The notes beneath the pieces are model-generated. The model had not been told where the DNA came from. It made no database searches and was given only the letters and a program-made list of their open reading frames with translations. Of a stretch of 64,000 nucleotides of DNA, positions 1 to 10,854 are shown piece by piece; the first letter of the stretch is position 1, and every line of letters begins with the position of its first letter. Source of the DNA: Aculops lycopersici (Eukaryota; Arthropoda; Arachnida; Trombidiformes; Eriophyidae); the NCBI GenBank assembly GCA_015350385.1, contig WNKI01000003.1, positions 2,078,698 through 2,142,697 of the forward strand, read 5' to 3'. The translations under genes and the position numbers were made by a program.

Positions 1-1346
1 GAGAGAGAGAGAGAGTAGAATGGTATTTGAATTTTAGATTCTTGCCTCCGTTGTGTTGTTATTGTAAAGAAACTAACACAAGCGAAGGTTTACCTGCTTC
101 ATTTGCGAGAATTCGGTTGAGTTATCCAGTCATTCAGTTGTTCAGTCGTTCAGCTAACAAGCGAGTTAGTCAGTCAGCCAGCCAGCCAGCCAGTCATTCA
201 GTTAGTTAGTTAGCAATAACATTGACCATTACCATCATCAACTATAGTCAGCAGTAGGCTTTCAATATCAGTTGTTGCATTGGTTGTGATGAGTATACCA
301 TCATCATGAATACATGTAAAGCTGTATCAAATTGATTGAGGATCAATAGTTTTGAAGTCACAGTGTCTTTCCCTGATTCTTGCAAGCGACTCGTTACATC
401 GACACATTAGTTCAAGAATCACAAATAATAATAATAATAACAATAACCTCGTCGCCTGTCCATTTGGTGGTCGAAGAGATCGAGCTCAAGAGCAAGTAGT
501 TGGTGTGGCAGGGCAAATTGAAAAAGAAAATAGTTGGCTAAATAGTTGGAAGACATCATCAGCGAGAGTAATATACAACTGAGCAAAGTCAAGCGTTGAG
601 ATTGGAACGGCGAGAGGAGTGGAGTCTATCGGCGCCAAAGTGCTAGAAGCAACAAGTGATTACCTGAGCGCACCAAGTTGTTGTTGTTGTGTGTGTGTCC
701 AGTTGCCTCGAAGTCCTGTGCAGTTTAAGTCCGAGTCCATTAGTTGCCATTTGCTAACTCTTACTATCAAACTAACCCACTCACTCGCTCACTTGCAAGA
801 AAGCAAACGAGCTACAGTTGGATCCTTAGTTTAAGCCATAAACTTGGCCAATCATTTGGCTAGGGCTGCATCAGATTGCGCTACTCTTGCCTTGAGTTGG
901 ATTGGAAATAGACTTGACCAAAGCATAAGCCTTAGTCAAGTTTAGTGGTGTAGTGCGGTGTGGTGAGTTGATAGGAAATCCACGTCGACGAAGCGGAAGG
1001 AAGGGAAGGCGAAAGTGGCGAGCAGCGGAATTGAAAAGCTAGCGCAATTGCCTTTGAAGTCTGTTACACTGTCAGAGTTTGCGGCTATCGAGAGTTTGCG
1101 CGCGCGCAATAAGGCAGCCAACATTTTGGCAAGCCACTTGGCAAGCTTCTACAGGTAAACCAAGGAAACCGCTCGCTTGGTAATTTGCTGTGGCGGTTGG
1201 GTTCTATTGCTGCTGCTGCTGCCGTTGCCGTTGTTCACACTAAAACTTTAGTCCAGTTTCAATTTGTGAGAGTTGACTTCTGACATTCATTCATTAGATA
1301 GAAGCGAGAGTTGATAAATATTAATATAAACTTATATAGACTCATT
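1..1346. other. No gene seen; simple repeats, possible 5' UTR
   Basis: The window opens inside a GA dinucleotide run (1-14). Around 125-215 there are degenerate 4-bp repeats of the cagt/cagc/gtta type, and a short AAT run lies near 424-440. The open frames here are short, biased in composition and recognisable as nothing. The stretch just before 1347 is plausibly the promoter and 5' UTR of the Gln-rich gene that follows, but I see no specific motif that proves it. Confidence 0.5.
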
Positions 1347-3563
1347 ATGAGCAAGTGCAAAACACGTGATGATCTACAGCGCTTGCTGAATCACGAGCGG
1401 GGCAAAATGTCACCAATACCACAACCACTAGCACCATCACTACCAAGTTTAGCTTCTACAATAACAAATAAATGCTGCTATCTAATCAACAAGTGCCACA
1501 AGGGAAATTCAATCCTCTCACTATTAGATAATGTAACAATTGAATTTAAATCCTCAAGAAAAAACCACCAAACAATAAACCAACTATGGCGGGCTCCTCA
1601 AAGAAAGTCAAGCATTTTACAATTCTCACCTCTTATCCTCCAATTGAGCTTAACGATGGTCGTCTGTACACTGATCGCCTCTGCCGCTTCAATCTCGAGG
1701 GAGGGCAATGAAATCTCAGTAGTAGCAAATCAGGAAACACTCGCAAGTAGTAATAGTGTAAAACAACCACCTGTGGCCCAGAAGCGACTTGGTGGCTTGG
1801 ATCCAAGCGATTATGTTGACGAAGTGGGCGAGATGGATATAATGGCCGGCCAGCAGCAGATTCCCACCGCCCAGCTAATGAGCGCCGCCGGCCACTTGGT
1901 ACCTGAAAACTTCTTCCTACCTGGCGGCTCAATCCCATCGATTCATCCAGCGGTGGCAACACGCTACGCCACATTACACCATTTGCAACAGCAACAACTA
2001 CATCAGCAGCAATTGATGGCCGCAGCGGCGGCCGTGTCGGCGTCTCAGCAACAGCAGCAGCAGCAACAACAACAACAATCTCAAGTTCAGCAGTCGCAAC
2101 AGCAACAACAATCGCAGCTATCGCAACAGCAATCATCTCAGCAAGATCCAATGCAACAGGTGGCCTCGCATGTCCACGCTAGACATGTTCTCGCGCCGCC
2201 ACCAGCTCAGCCTGGCGCAGCCGTTGTGTCGCCAGCCTCCAGTGCACAGACTTCCGCTTTGGCGGCCGCCAAGTATCAGCAACTCCTGATGGCTACCTCG
2301 GCAGCTGGCCAGCTAGACCCGCAAGAGGCTCAGCAACTGATCGATTACAACGGATACAACATGGCCACTCAACCTGATCCACGCGACGCGGCTGTCCAAA
2401 TGGATTTGGCCGAGTACCTGGCCTCCGGTTCGCAGCAACCTGTTGTGCCCATGTTTGAGCAACAACCAGTTGTTCGTCACCAACACCACGATCGCCAATT
2501 GGCCCAACAGCAGCAACAACAACAGCACCAACAACAGCTGGTTGCGGCCGCTAGCAGGGACAAGGAGAGGGAGCAAATGATTGCGGCAGCAACGGAGCAG
2601 CAAATTGTAACCGAATTGGCGGTTTTGCAACATCAACGCGAGCAACTCTACCACCAACAAAGAGAGCAACACCAAGAGCTACTGAACGCCCAGGCAAGCG
2701 AGGGCTCGGCAGCCGAGGGCTCTGGTGGAGGCGGTGGCGGCTATGGAATGATTGGTGTCGCTGCAACAGGTGGCGCCAACATTGGACCAGAGTATCAAAT
2801 TGAGAGCGGAAGTGGCGCCTATGAGCAATCGCCAAAAGAGCAACAGCAGCAACAACAACAACATAATCACAATCATCACCAGCACCAACACCAACACCAA
2901 TCCTCTGGCTCACAGAAACCTTTTGGTCTGCCAACTAGATCCTCAAACAAGGAGCCGCATGGAATACTAAAGCCACTTGGAAATCCGCAAACAATCTCGT
3001 CGCCAGTGATTGATTTTGTCACCAATCAACTGCCCAAAACTTCGCAAGCCGAAAAGTTGGCCGAAAAGTTGCCTCAACCGCAAACGCCAACCGTATTTAG
3101 CTTTTCGTCTAACAAGGATCCAATGGATAAGGTTAAGGCGGTGAATCAAAAAAAGCGGACTGTTATGAAGCAAGCGGAGCAAATGCTCCGTTTAACCATC
3201 AAGTCTATCAATGAAAAATTTGGCACCAATTTGGGCGATCAAACGGACATCCCCTTTCTCCTGTCCTCCATTGGTCCGCTAGGTTTTCTTCAAAATGTTC
3301 TCTTCGATCCCACCCTCTTGGTCACACTATTAAATCAAGCCGAGAAAACCTACCAATCCGATGTGCTACCCGGTCCGGTGAAACAAATCGTCAGACCTGT
3401 GCTAAATATATTCCGGGTGCCAAATAAGAAGCGCGATAAGGCGAACCTGTTGAATATAGTTAGTTACCTGGTGTCAAATGGGCAGACAGGAACACCGACA
3501 AAACATCGCCAGGGAACGGGAATTGAGAAGCATGGTAATAAGAATACTAAGAGTTTCAGGTGA
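1347..3563 (+). CDS. Gln/His-rich protein with internal hydrophobic segment, unknown function
   Basis: I do not recognise this protein. The open frame extends upstream to a TTG, so I took the first ATG (738 residues). Residues about 90-115 form a hydrophobic stretch ending in small residues just before ISREG; this would serve as a signal peptide if translation began later, or as a signal anchor with this start. After it come long Gln runs mixed with Ala/Ser (about 210-265, 390-410, 500-520), a Gly-rich patch and a His/Gln patch. The last 150 residues are of normal composition, beginning MDKVKAVNQKKR and including SIGPLGFLQNVLFDPTLLVTL, and look like a folded helical domain. AATAAA-like signals follow at about 3600-3617. 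The intact 2.2-kb frame and globular end argue that it is real. Secretion is inferred, not shown. Confidence 0.7.
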   Translation: MSKCKTRDDLQRLLNHERGKMSPIPQPLAPSLPSLASTITNKCCYLINKCHKGNSILSLLDNVTIEFKSSRKNHQTINQLWRAPQRKSSILQFSPLILQLSLTMVVCTLIASAASISREGNEISVVANQETLASSNSVKQPPVAQKRLGGLDPSDYVDEVGEMDIMAGQQQIPTAQLMSAAGHLVPENFFLPGGSIPSIHPAVATRYATLHHLQQQQLHQQQLMAAAAAVSASQQQQQQQQQQQSQVQQSQQQQQSQLSQQQSSQQDPMQQVASHVHARHVLAPPPAQPGAAVVSPASSAQTSALAAAKYQQLLMATSAAGQLDPQEAQQLIDYNGYNMATQPDPRDAAVQMDLAEYLASGSQQPVVPMFEQQPVVRHQHHDRQLAQQQQQQQHQQQLVAAASRDKEREQMIAAATEQQIVTELAVLQHQREQLYHQQREQHQELLNAQASEGSAAEGSGGGGGGYGMIGVAATGGANIGPEYQIESGSGAYEQSPKEQQQQQQQHNHNHHQHQHQHQSSGSQKPFGLPTRSSNKEPHGILKPLGNPQTISSPVIDFVTNQLPKTSQAEKLAEKLPQPQTPTVFSFSSNKDPMDKVKAVNQKKRTVMKQAEQMLRLTIKSINEKFGTNLGDQTDIPFLLSSIGPLGFLQNVLFDPTLLVTLLNQAEKTYQSDVLPGPVKQIVRPVLNIFRVPNKKRDKANLLNIVSYLVSNGQTGTPTKHRQGTGIEKHGNKNTKSFR

Positions 3564-4008
3564 ACAAACGAAAAAATACTGTATCATGTTATATTAATCA
3601 AATAAATGATATTAATAAAGTTGTAATTTTTAATAGGGAACTTGAGACTTTAATTGAAGATAGAATAAAAACTACAATACAAATATCGATAGATAATCCT
3701 AACAATCGATCATCTGTTGAAACTGCTTGCAGCTGATTCTTTCTTCACTTCCTCTGACCACCTCCACCTCTTTAGCCTGCATATCATAGTTGCCCCTTGG
3801 AAATGATTTGAGAGGTAGTTTGGGTGAGTCAACAACCAAATCAATACTTTCCTCCTCCTAAGCTAGGCGCTCTCTGCCTCTGGATGGTCTTGGTCAAGTC
3901 GGTTGCTCATGTAGCAACTAGTGGCGACAGAAACCGATAATTATTTGAAACAGCTCGCGCATCATATATTCGTCGCTAACCGATTAAATTAAATGGCCTC
4001 AAACCATC
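3564..4008. other. Intergenic, nothing recognised
   Basis: AT-rich spacer downstream of the Gln-rich gene. It contains tandem AATAAA-like sequences near 3600-3617 that fit a polyadenylation region. No convincing open frame or RNA gene is visible. Confidence 0.5.
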
Positions 4009-4570
4009 CTAGAGCTGCGCGAGGTAAGCGAGAGCCTCCTTGGGTCTGACAAAATCCTCATTGAGCAGAGTCAGGATCAAATTCCTCTTCCTTGACACCC
4101 ATTCTGTCACTTCCTTCTTGATGGCTAATAACTTCGTTGAAATATGTCTGTTTGGTCCTGAGACCAACAAGAACCTTGTAGATTTCGTCCTCTTTCGTCT
4201 CGATCTTAATGCTTTCCTCGATCATTTATAAAGCCGTAAAGACAGCATGTGCCGTGACCATGAGTCGATCCTTCGCGATATGCTGGTGATGGAATTGTAG
4301 CTCACAACTCCTATTGACCATACATATCAGGTTAACCTCGCCGACGCGATGTTGTAACATCAAGTAACTGTTGTACATTCGGGAAATCTTAATATTGCCA
4401 ACTATCTTGGATTCCCACCATGCCGGTAGATCTGCGCGCAGTTTCTTGTGTACAAAGATATACTGGACTATCTCAGAGTATTGCTTCATTCTCAAATTGT
4501 AAAGCTTGTCGCCTGGCACCCGCTTTATGGCCAATACATCAATCGCACCACCCGAGTCCTGGTTCGCCAT
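4009..4570 (-). pseudogene. Broken reading frame of unknown family (114-residue ORF plus disrupted tail)
   Basis: An ATG-started frame (4570 down to 4226) encodes 114 residues of ordinary globular composition, beginning MANQDSGGAIDVLAIKRVPG and containing AWWESKIVGNIKISRMYNSY. It ends at a TAA (4226-4228) followed at once, in the same frame, by ATG and about 35 more protein-like codons (IKIETKEDEIYKVLVGLRT). After that the frame that looks coding shifts by one (KEVTEWVSRKRNLILTLLNE) and ends at 4009-4011. One in-frame stop plus one apparent frameshift suggests a decayed gene, or a short real protein followed by chance. It lies downstream of the transposase on the same strand, so it could be part of the same mobile element. 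Family not recognised. Confidence 0.35.
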
Positions 4571-5023
4571 TTATGGCTGAATAATGATTGAGCTCAAGTT
4601 GAGAGGGGAAATCGATTCTCTCGAGATCGCTAGCATCAGATAGGTTCCAATCTAACCAGTCGAATATCTAATCTGTGAACTCTGAAGTCTACAAGATTAG
4701 TTTAAATATGGCGTGTAAAACTTGTGGATCGCCCCTCTCGCCTTGTGTCGAAACCGAATCGCGCTAGGTGAATCTAGTAAGCGCATATTGTGCTACAAAT
4801 AATATTGGTTGCCAGTCAAATTTTTTTGACTGATATCATTGCGATAAGCACAATGCAGTTGACCCTTGTAAATTACAATGGGATCACCGCATTACATCTC
4901 TTTAAATGCAGTGCCTATCAACTATCGAGACCAGCCAACAGATTAGAGCTTGAGAGGGGAGATAGAGTGATGAATGAGAGCATTGAGGCACAAAGAGAGA
5001 TCCAGTTACAAATTAGCACTTCT
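4571..5023. other. Intergenic, 3' flank of transposase
   Basis: No gene recognised. A small hairpin (cagtcaaa / tttgactg around 4810-4833) is present. I looked for inverted terminal repeats matching sequence beyond 6547 and found none I could support. Confidence 0.4.
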
Positions 5024-6547
5024 TTAATCAATTTCCATTCCCCCGAACTCAACTTGATCGTTCTTCTCACTGGCATAGCTAGCCTCATCTACACCACCGT
5101 GAGAATCTTGGCTCAAATCGGTAAATGCATTCTCAATGCAGAGAAGGTCACACTTGTCAAACTCACACAGGTGGCGTCGCTGGCAACTAGAGCAAATAAC
5201 TGGGATTCTATGGTAGCGTTTGAAAGATTTGAATGTATGCTCAAAATGGACGCCGCGCTCGTGGTTACAAGCCTTTAGTCTCCAGACGAAATCAGCATAT
5301 GCATTGGCTAGCTGGTCCATGAATTGGTTATCAATAGTGCGAGCTGTTGTATTTGCGTAATACTTGATTCCCTCAATACTTGTTGGATCCTTTTGGCAGA
5401 CGATGGTTCTAAGGAGGTAATAAAAATAATAGTCGCAAACGCTCAAATCTGGGCTATCGGATGGCCAATCATAAGCATATCCGGCGCCTTGAGCAATGAC
5501 TCGATCGCCAAACTGGGTCTTGAGGAAGGCCAGATTGGTTGTGGCCCGATGAGGCCTAGCTCCATCCTGTTGCCACCAACAACGATTCCATTGCTCAGGG
5601 CTCAATCTTCGCTTCAATTCCGGCAGGACAAGATCCTGCAGTAAAGCTTTATAACGTGATGCCGTTAGGGTGTCTCGATTGTCCTCCTCACATTTGATAT
5701 CCTTAATAAAGAATGGACCAATAACTCCGGCTGCCTTGTGGATTGCGCAAAACATATGCACTCCAATAGGGAATCTATCTCTCCGTGCATCCATGGATTG
5801 ATCGTTCTGGTTTTGCTCACTAGTAGACCGGTTAGCGACATTATTTTGTTGTCCAACTCCACGACCGATTCTTACAATCGCTTCGTCGGTAAATACAATA
5901 TCATCCGGGTCACATATTTTATCATCTATCAGCTTCAACATCGCATGACAAAATTGTATTCGCCTTTCCGCCTGCTCAGCTTTGATTGGTCCGGTTACAA
6001 TTTTATCAAATGAGCCAACTCCATTCCTTCTGGCAACATTACACACCGTTCCTTGAGTTGTATTTATTCCCTTTGTTGCCAAATCCGTTGCAATGGATCG
6101 TGAGCTAAGTCCGGTCGTTCTTATCATGTACTCAATTTCCTCGTGATTGGCTCGTTTACGGCCACCTTTTTGTGACTTTAGAACATCTTCGCCATTGTTA
6201 AACCTTCGTATTAATGGTCGCAAACTTCGAATCGATGGCGTGTGAGGAAGTCGAGCCTTAAATCTTGGCTGCCTCATTATTTCGCAAAACTTTTCATATA
6301 CACATTTTGATAGATCATGCTCGTCTTTGTTCAATATCGTCTGAGCAAGTGTACAAGCCTGAATTATGTGACAACGTTGTAAAGGTGTGAAGTTGGCATG
6401 GGACTTGGCTGCTTCAGGTGTCTCAGGTGATTCGATAGATTCGATAGATTCGATAGATTCGATAGATTCGATAGATTCGATAGATTCGATAGATTCAAGC
6501 AATGGATTCTCGACCCCCGTATTACTGGAGCTTGGTTGGTCGGACAT
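5024..6547 (-). mobile_element. Tc1/mariner (IS630-like) transposase, long form
   Basis: The 507-residue intact frame has an N-terminal helix-turn-helix-type region (about 50-200) and a DDD catalytic core. The aspartates are in FTDEA (about 221), QQDGARPH (about 328) and SPDLS (about 367), with the WPSDSPDLS context typical of mariner/Tc1 transposases. It would cut and paste DNA in the nucleus. It is longer than the usual 340-360 residues. The N-terminus carries a Ser-Ile-Glu repeat encoded by a 9-bp tandem repeat (about 6430-6495), and the C-terminus has a Cys/His cluster (CSSCQRRHLCEFDKC). No terminal inverted repeats were found by eye. It could be an active element copy, or a domesticated gene. 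The absence of stops over 1.5 kb means it is either young or under selection. Confidence 0.85.
6430..6495. repeat. 9-bp tandem repeat (attcgatag unit), about 7 copies
   Basis: A near-perfect 9-bp tandem array within the transposase coding sequence. Its length is a multiple of 3, so it expands a Ser-Ile-Glu peptide repeat without breaking the frame. Confidence 0.9.
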
Positions 6548-8575
6548 CTGAAATTTGAGATCGGGCGAACGGCGTGGGATTTAAATATTGTTGTTGTTGC
6601 TGCAGCTATTTAAATTTCTATTCTAATCTATCGATGGCTATGTCAGTGGCTCTGGTGGTGGGATAAACTGCTGATTTGATATTATTTCTAGTGGTGTTTG
6701 TTTATGATGTTGTCATTATGTTATATCAGTTTTGATGTGATAATTATCACTATCATTGTCATAGAAAGTGGATTGTTTTACTTTAAATGGCGCGCGATAC
6801 TAGTTGCACGAGCTGGCGGCAGTGGGTCACTTGAACGACGAAAGACCGCGTGTGTAGCGGCGACAATGCAGGCCTAGAAACTTTCCAGCGGCGATCGCCA
6901 CTCCTGTGCGCGAGTACCACCCCCTTCTCTTCTACATAACACACGCCCATTTACGCGTTCCCGCCAAATGGCATGGCAAGGCGAATATCTCGGGTATAGA
7001 GCCGGCATTGCGATATCTGTCGTGAGCGGGAGAAAGAAGTATTTGTATCCCGAGTAGAGTCTTTAGTGTATAGTTTCATTATCTTTATGGTCCCAGATAC
7101 CGAGTGCGTACCGATATGCCGTATCGACATCTTTCCTCATCAGTGTAGAGGAGATAGTAGAGGCGAGAGTGATTTGAAATATCGATAATGATTCTTAACA
7201 GTAGAGAAAACAGCGAATCCTTGTATTCTATCAAGTTACTTCACTTGTAGCCTCAACGCAATCACAACATTGATTTTAAGTTAGCAAATTTTAAACTGTT
7301 GGTATTAGAATTTGGTTTCAAAAATACAATTTTCAGTAGTAGATTTGAACACATTGTCTTAATTCATCTTTTTTGTTTCAAAAACCAATCCCGATGAAAA
7401 GAGCCACGAGGAGCTGGGATAGCGCCTAAAGCTGGATGAGAAATCATTACTAGTGTCACGTCAAAATGTCTCTTGGACATCTAGAAACTGCCCTCAATTT
7501 TGATGTCCTATGAGTCATCTAGATAAGACAAAACAAGTAAAGGCGGCGTAGACCATTGGGAACAAAACTGTCATTGTCCCAACGATTGATCTGGTTCCTA
7601 TTGATGATCTTTTCGGAAAGCAGGCATAACGTTTGAGATACTTGATCTCAGATTGATCTTGTCGCCATGCTTGTCACTAGGTGATTCATGCAAGTTAAAC
7701 TTTTCAATAAGATTTTTGTTTCCTCTTTTTCTCATGTCGGACTAAAGAGATGGATTGGATTTGTTTGAGATTAGAACTATTTATGTGACAAAGACTAATT
7801 TCAGAGATCAATGTAACAAGCTCTCACCTTTCGGCGCCACTAATTAGCTCGATGATGACGTCGGAACTGTGCGACAGTGTAGCTCTCGAAGTTACCTGAG
7901 TTTGTCGGAATAGTAGTCGCAACTTTGACTTGCGAGAGTCAAAAGACGAGACAAAAATTACGTAAGTGAGGTAAACAAAAATTTTATAAGCACTAAACTT
8001 TAGTGACTAGAGCCAATAAACTGCAGTTATTGTTGCCTAGTGCCAAGTGAAAGTGTAACAATATTGGACGCCATGGCCAGATTATCATAACATTGTAAGC
8101 TGCGAGCCGCATATATCACACAAAAAAGCGTAGAGACTTTACCACTGCCTCAGTGTGCAAGTGTGTGACGAAAATTCTAGCAGCACGCATGGGCTGGCTA
8201 GTGCATAGAGAAGTGTAGTGCAAATGGTGGTGCACAACTCTAACATTGGACTGCGCAGCGTTAGATACCAAAACATGTAAACCAGCGTAGAACGATGGCG
8301 AATGCTGGCGAGGAGACAAAGACGAAGTCGGCTCTCGTACACACAAAGCGAGATAGGCGAAGGGAGCAAGAGAGAGAAAGTTCATTAGGAAAGTGAACAA
8401 CAAGAAGACGAGGAGAAACGAAGAGACTAAATAGTTGATAATTATAACGAAATTGCCTTATAATTGTCTATTCAACTAATTCCTATATATAGACATATAT
8501 ATATATTCAGTTCAATTATTATCATCCAACAACAACTATAACCTTTTGCATCTCGAAATCAATTGTGTAAATGAA
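6548..8575. other. 2-kb gene-free stretch upstream of the MCRIP-like gene
   Basis: The open frames here are short and look like noise. The final few hundred bases (about 7,850-8,575), with AT-rich blocks such as tatatatata near 8500, are plausible promoter and 5' UTR for the MCRIP-family gene. No RNA gene, long repeat or transposon end was recognised. Confidence 0.45.
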
Positions 8576-9109
8576 ATGTATGCATTACCCAACAAGACAC
8601 AGCACAAGTTGATAGTGAAAGTTCGTGGAGGAATCTTCAATAAGCATGTAGAGGAGTCAGGATTCAATGTTAATGGTCTAAACAATTTACCACAGCCAAT
8701 TTTTCATCATCCAATTAGTCAGAATGGAAAACATAACAAGTCTTCAACGAGCCACCATCAGCAGCATAAGCAATTTATAACGCCTGAACACAATGAGATG
8801 ATTAAATATGTTCAACAATCTTGGAAAGGTGTTGAGCAGGATTATAAGAAAAGTGCCACCACTATAATCAATAATTTAGACTTGAACGGAGGCTCTGCCA
8901 GCTCAAGTAGAAAGAAGTCAGCAACAGCCCATCATCATAATACGACAACATCAAAGCCATTGCTCCTATCAGGCTCATATCATCACACTTCAACCAATGC
9001 TTCAAAGGACTCTACTGGTAGTGGTAGTAAGCAGGACTCCTTCCAACCATTTGATCTTGAGGCCTTTTGGGGAAATCGAATTCTTAAGCGGCTAACTGAA
9101 GATATTTAG
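8576..9109 (+). CDS. MCRIP-family protein (MAPK-regulated corepressor-interacting / FAM195)
   Basis: The protein has 177 residues from the first ATG; the open frame extends ten codons upstream only via TTG. Three blocks match the family as I know it: an N-terminal MY..T..KL start, a central FITPEHNEMIKYVQQSW-KGVEQD block (family consensus TPAHEENVRFIYEAWQGVE), and a C-terminal PFDLEAFWGNRILKRLTE (family consensus PIDLDEWWAQQFLARIT). Between them are His/Ser/Thr-rich linkers, and the protein is longer than the roughly 100-160 residue vertebrate forms. Family members bind the CtBP corepressor and are found in stress granules or P-bodies (DDX6 binding), with ERK control in vertebrates. Those roles are carried over by homology only. 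No hydrophobic segment is present. Confidence 0.8.
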   Translation: MYALPNKTQHKLIVKVRGGIFNKHVEESGFNVNGLNNLPQPIFHHPISQNGKHNKSSTSHHQQHKQFITPEHNEMIKYVQQSWKGVEQDYKKSATTIINNLDLNGGSASSSRKKSATAHHHNTTTSKPLLLSGSYHHTSTNASKDSTGSGSKQDSFQPFDLEAFWGNRILKRLTEDI

Positions 9110-9885
9110 ATATCTTTCTCTTTCTTCCTTGTCATCGATTTATGCGAAAATTCAATTGACTGGACGTGTGAGTTCCCAAGAGCTGAGCCAGCCAACCAGC
9201 TAGTTGACGAAGAGAGAAAATAGCAAAAACAACCAACCAAGACAATTAGTTAGAACCTTACCTACCTACCTAGACTTAGATTGATCAATCATTATTATAA
9301 TTATCATTATCACCGTCGTCATTATCAACTACAAGTACATCTATTCAAATATTAAAGCAGTTCCTACATAGTCACTTCATAAAACAAAAACAAAATATCG
9401 CTCCTTTCAGTGGATCGTTCCTTGCTCACTATTTGTGTTACCTATAGAGGCGTCTCTATGCTTGTATGCTATACATCGCATTGTTGTTTATTAATGCTAA
9501 GTCATTCTCATTATTTAGTAGATTTGTATTCACATGTAGACAGATAATTTTATAATAATGTACCTGTTAACGTAACGTATCATGATCATAGAGTCAAAAG
9601 ATTCGTCGTAATTGCGACTTCGTCATCGTCTCTTTGAATCATAATTATGAGAATAATAAGGAATAGTTATCGTTATTGTTCTTTAAATTAACAAAATTAT
9701 TAACAATCTAGGCATCTTTAGGAATGTTTCTTTCCCATCTCTAACAAATGCATTCAAGTCTCAGCTTTTCCTTTGTCTTGAGGGGTATGGTTCGTTCTAA
9801 TTCAATCTCTCACTCTTGTGATGGTAGTAGTTGTGTTGGTATTTTGCCTGATTCACTCTTTCGTTTCATTTCATTTCATTTGATA
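9110..9885. other. 3' flank, nothing recognised
   Basis: AT-rich sequence between the tail-to-tail MCRIP-like and HMG-CoA lyase genes, probably containing both 3' UTRs. A short ttcatttcatttcatt repeat lies near 9864-9879. No coding potential was seen. Confidence 0.45.
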
Positions 9886-10854
9886 TCATTGTTGTGAGCT
9901 TCCTCGATTTATACCCATGAGAGCTCTGGCAACTTTGGAGTTTGGTTGGCGATGCAAATGTTTGCAAATATACTCGCCAACATCGAGCAACTTCATTAGA
10001 TCAACACCAGTTTGAATGTTCATATTGTCGAGCATGTAAACCACATCCTCCGTTGCAACATTACCTGACGCTCCCTCGGCATAAGGACAGCCGCCTAAGC
10101 CAGCGACGCTAGCATCCACAACCGAGACGCCCAATTGAAGGGCAGTTAATATATTGACTAGAGCTTGACCATAGGTATCATGGCAATGCACTGCTATGGC
10201 ATTAATGGGAACTGTCTTTAGGACTTCATTTAACATTCGGCGCATGGTCAATGGTGTGCCGGCACCAATTGTATCACCCAGACTTATTTCATAACAACCC
10301 ATATTGTATAATTTAGTCGACAATTCGGCAACTTTCTTTGGTTCAACATCGCCGTCATATGGACACTTGATAACACAGGAAACATAACCTCGAACACGTA
10401 GATTATGTTCACGTGCAACTTTCACAACCTCTTTTATCCTTTGTATACTAGTTTCTATGGAACAATTTGTATTCTTTTTACTAAATCCTTCACTTGCGGC
10501 CCCAAAAACTGCAATCTCCTCGACGCCCACCTCGAGCGCTCTCTTGAGACCGGCAATGTTTGGAACCAGAACGGGATACTTGATGCTGGAACATTTCTGA
10601 ATTTTTCTATAAACCTCCTTGCCGTCGGCCATTTGAGGTACCCATTCTGGCGAAACGAATGATGTTGCCTCAATCACTTTTAGTCCTGTGGTGCTTAATT
10701 TATCGATAAATTGTGTTTTAACTTCGGTGGGCAATATAAGTTTCTCATTCTGAAGTCCATCCCTTGCACCAACTTCAACAATTTTCACAGTCTTTGGATA
10801 TTTAATATTATCCATAACTGAGCTCATGAAGCGTCTAACAAGCAGATTATTCAT
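9886..10854 (-). CDS. HMGCL: Hydroxymethylglutaryl-CoA lyase
   Basis: This enzyme cleaves HMG-CoA to acetoacetate and acetyl-CoA, the last step of leucine degradation and of ketogenesis, normally in mitochondria. The 322-residue length matches the family. Visible signatures are VGARDGLQNE (substrate and metal-binding Arg-Asp), VHCHDTYGQ (metal-ligand histidines), and GLGGCPYAEGASGN, which contains the catalytic-loop cysteine. The short basic N-terminus (MNNLLVRRFMSS) fits a mitochondrial presequence. The C-terminus ends SSQQ, so there is no peroxisomal CKL-type tail as in the human enzyme. It is a single exon with a clear ATG. Identification is firm. Confidence 0.96.
   Translation of the reverse strand: MNNLLVRRFMSSVMDNIKYPKTVKIVEVGARDGLQNEKLILPTEVKTQFIDKLSTTGLKVIEATSFVSPEWVPQMADGKEVYRKIQKCSSIKYPVLVPNIAGLKRALEVGVEEIAVFGAASEGFSKKNTNCSIETSIQRIKEVVKVAREHNLRVRGYVSCVIKCPYDGDVEPKKVAELSTKLYNMGCYEISLGDTIGAGTPLTMRRMLNEVLKTVPINAIAVHCHDTYGQALVNILTALQLGVSVVDASVAGLGGCPYAEGASGNVATEDVVYMLDNMNIQTGVDLMKLLDVGEYICKHLHRQPNSKVARALMGINRGSSQQ

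Noticed and set aside
1633..3182. Several minus-strand frames opposite the Gln-rich gene (Leu/Val-rich)
   Set aside because: Antisense shadows of CAG/CAA runs.
4790..5278. 162-residue plus-strand frame opposite the transposase end
   Set aside because: Starts at a non-ATG codon, overlaps the transposase in antisense and shows no domain.
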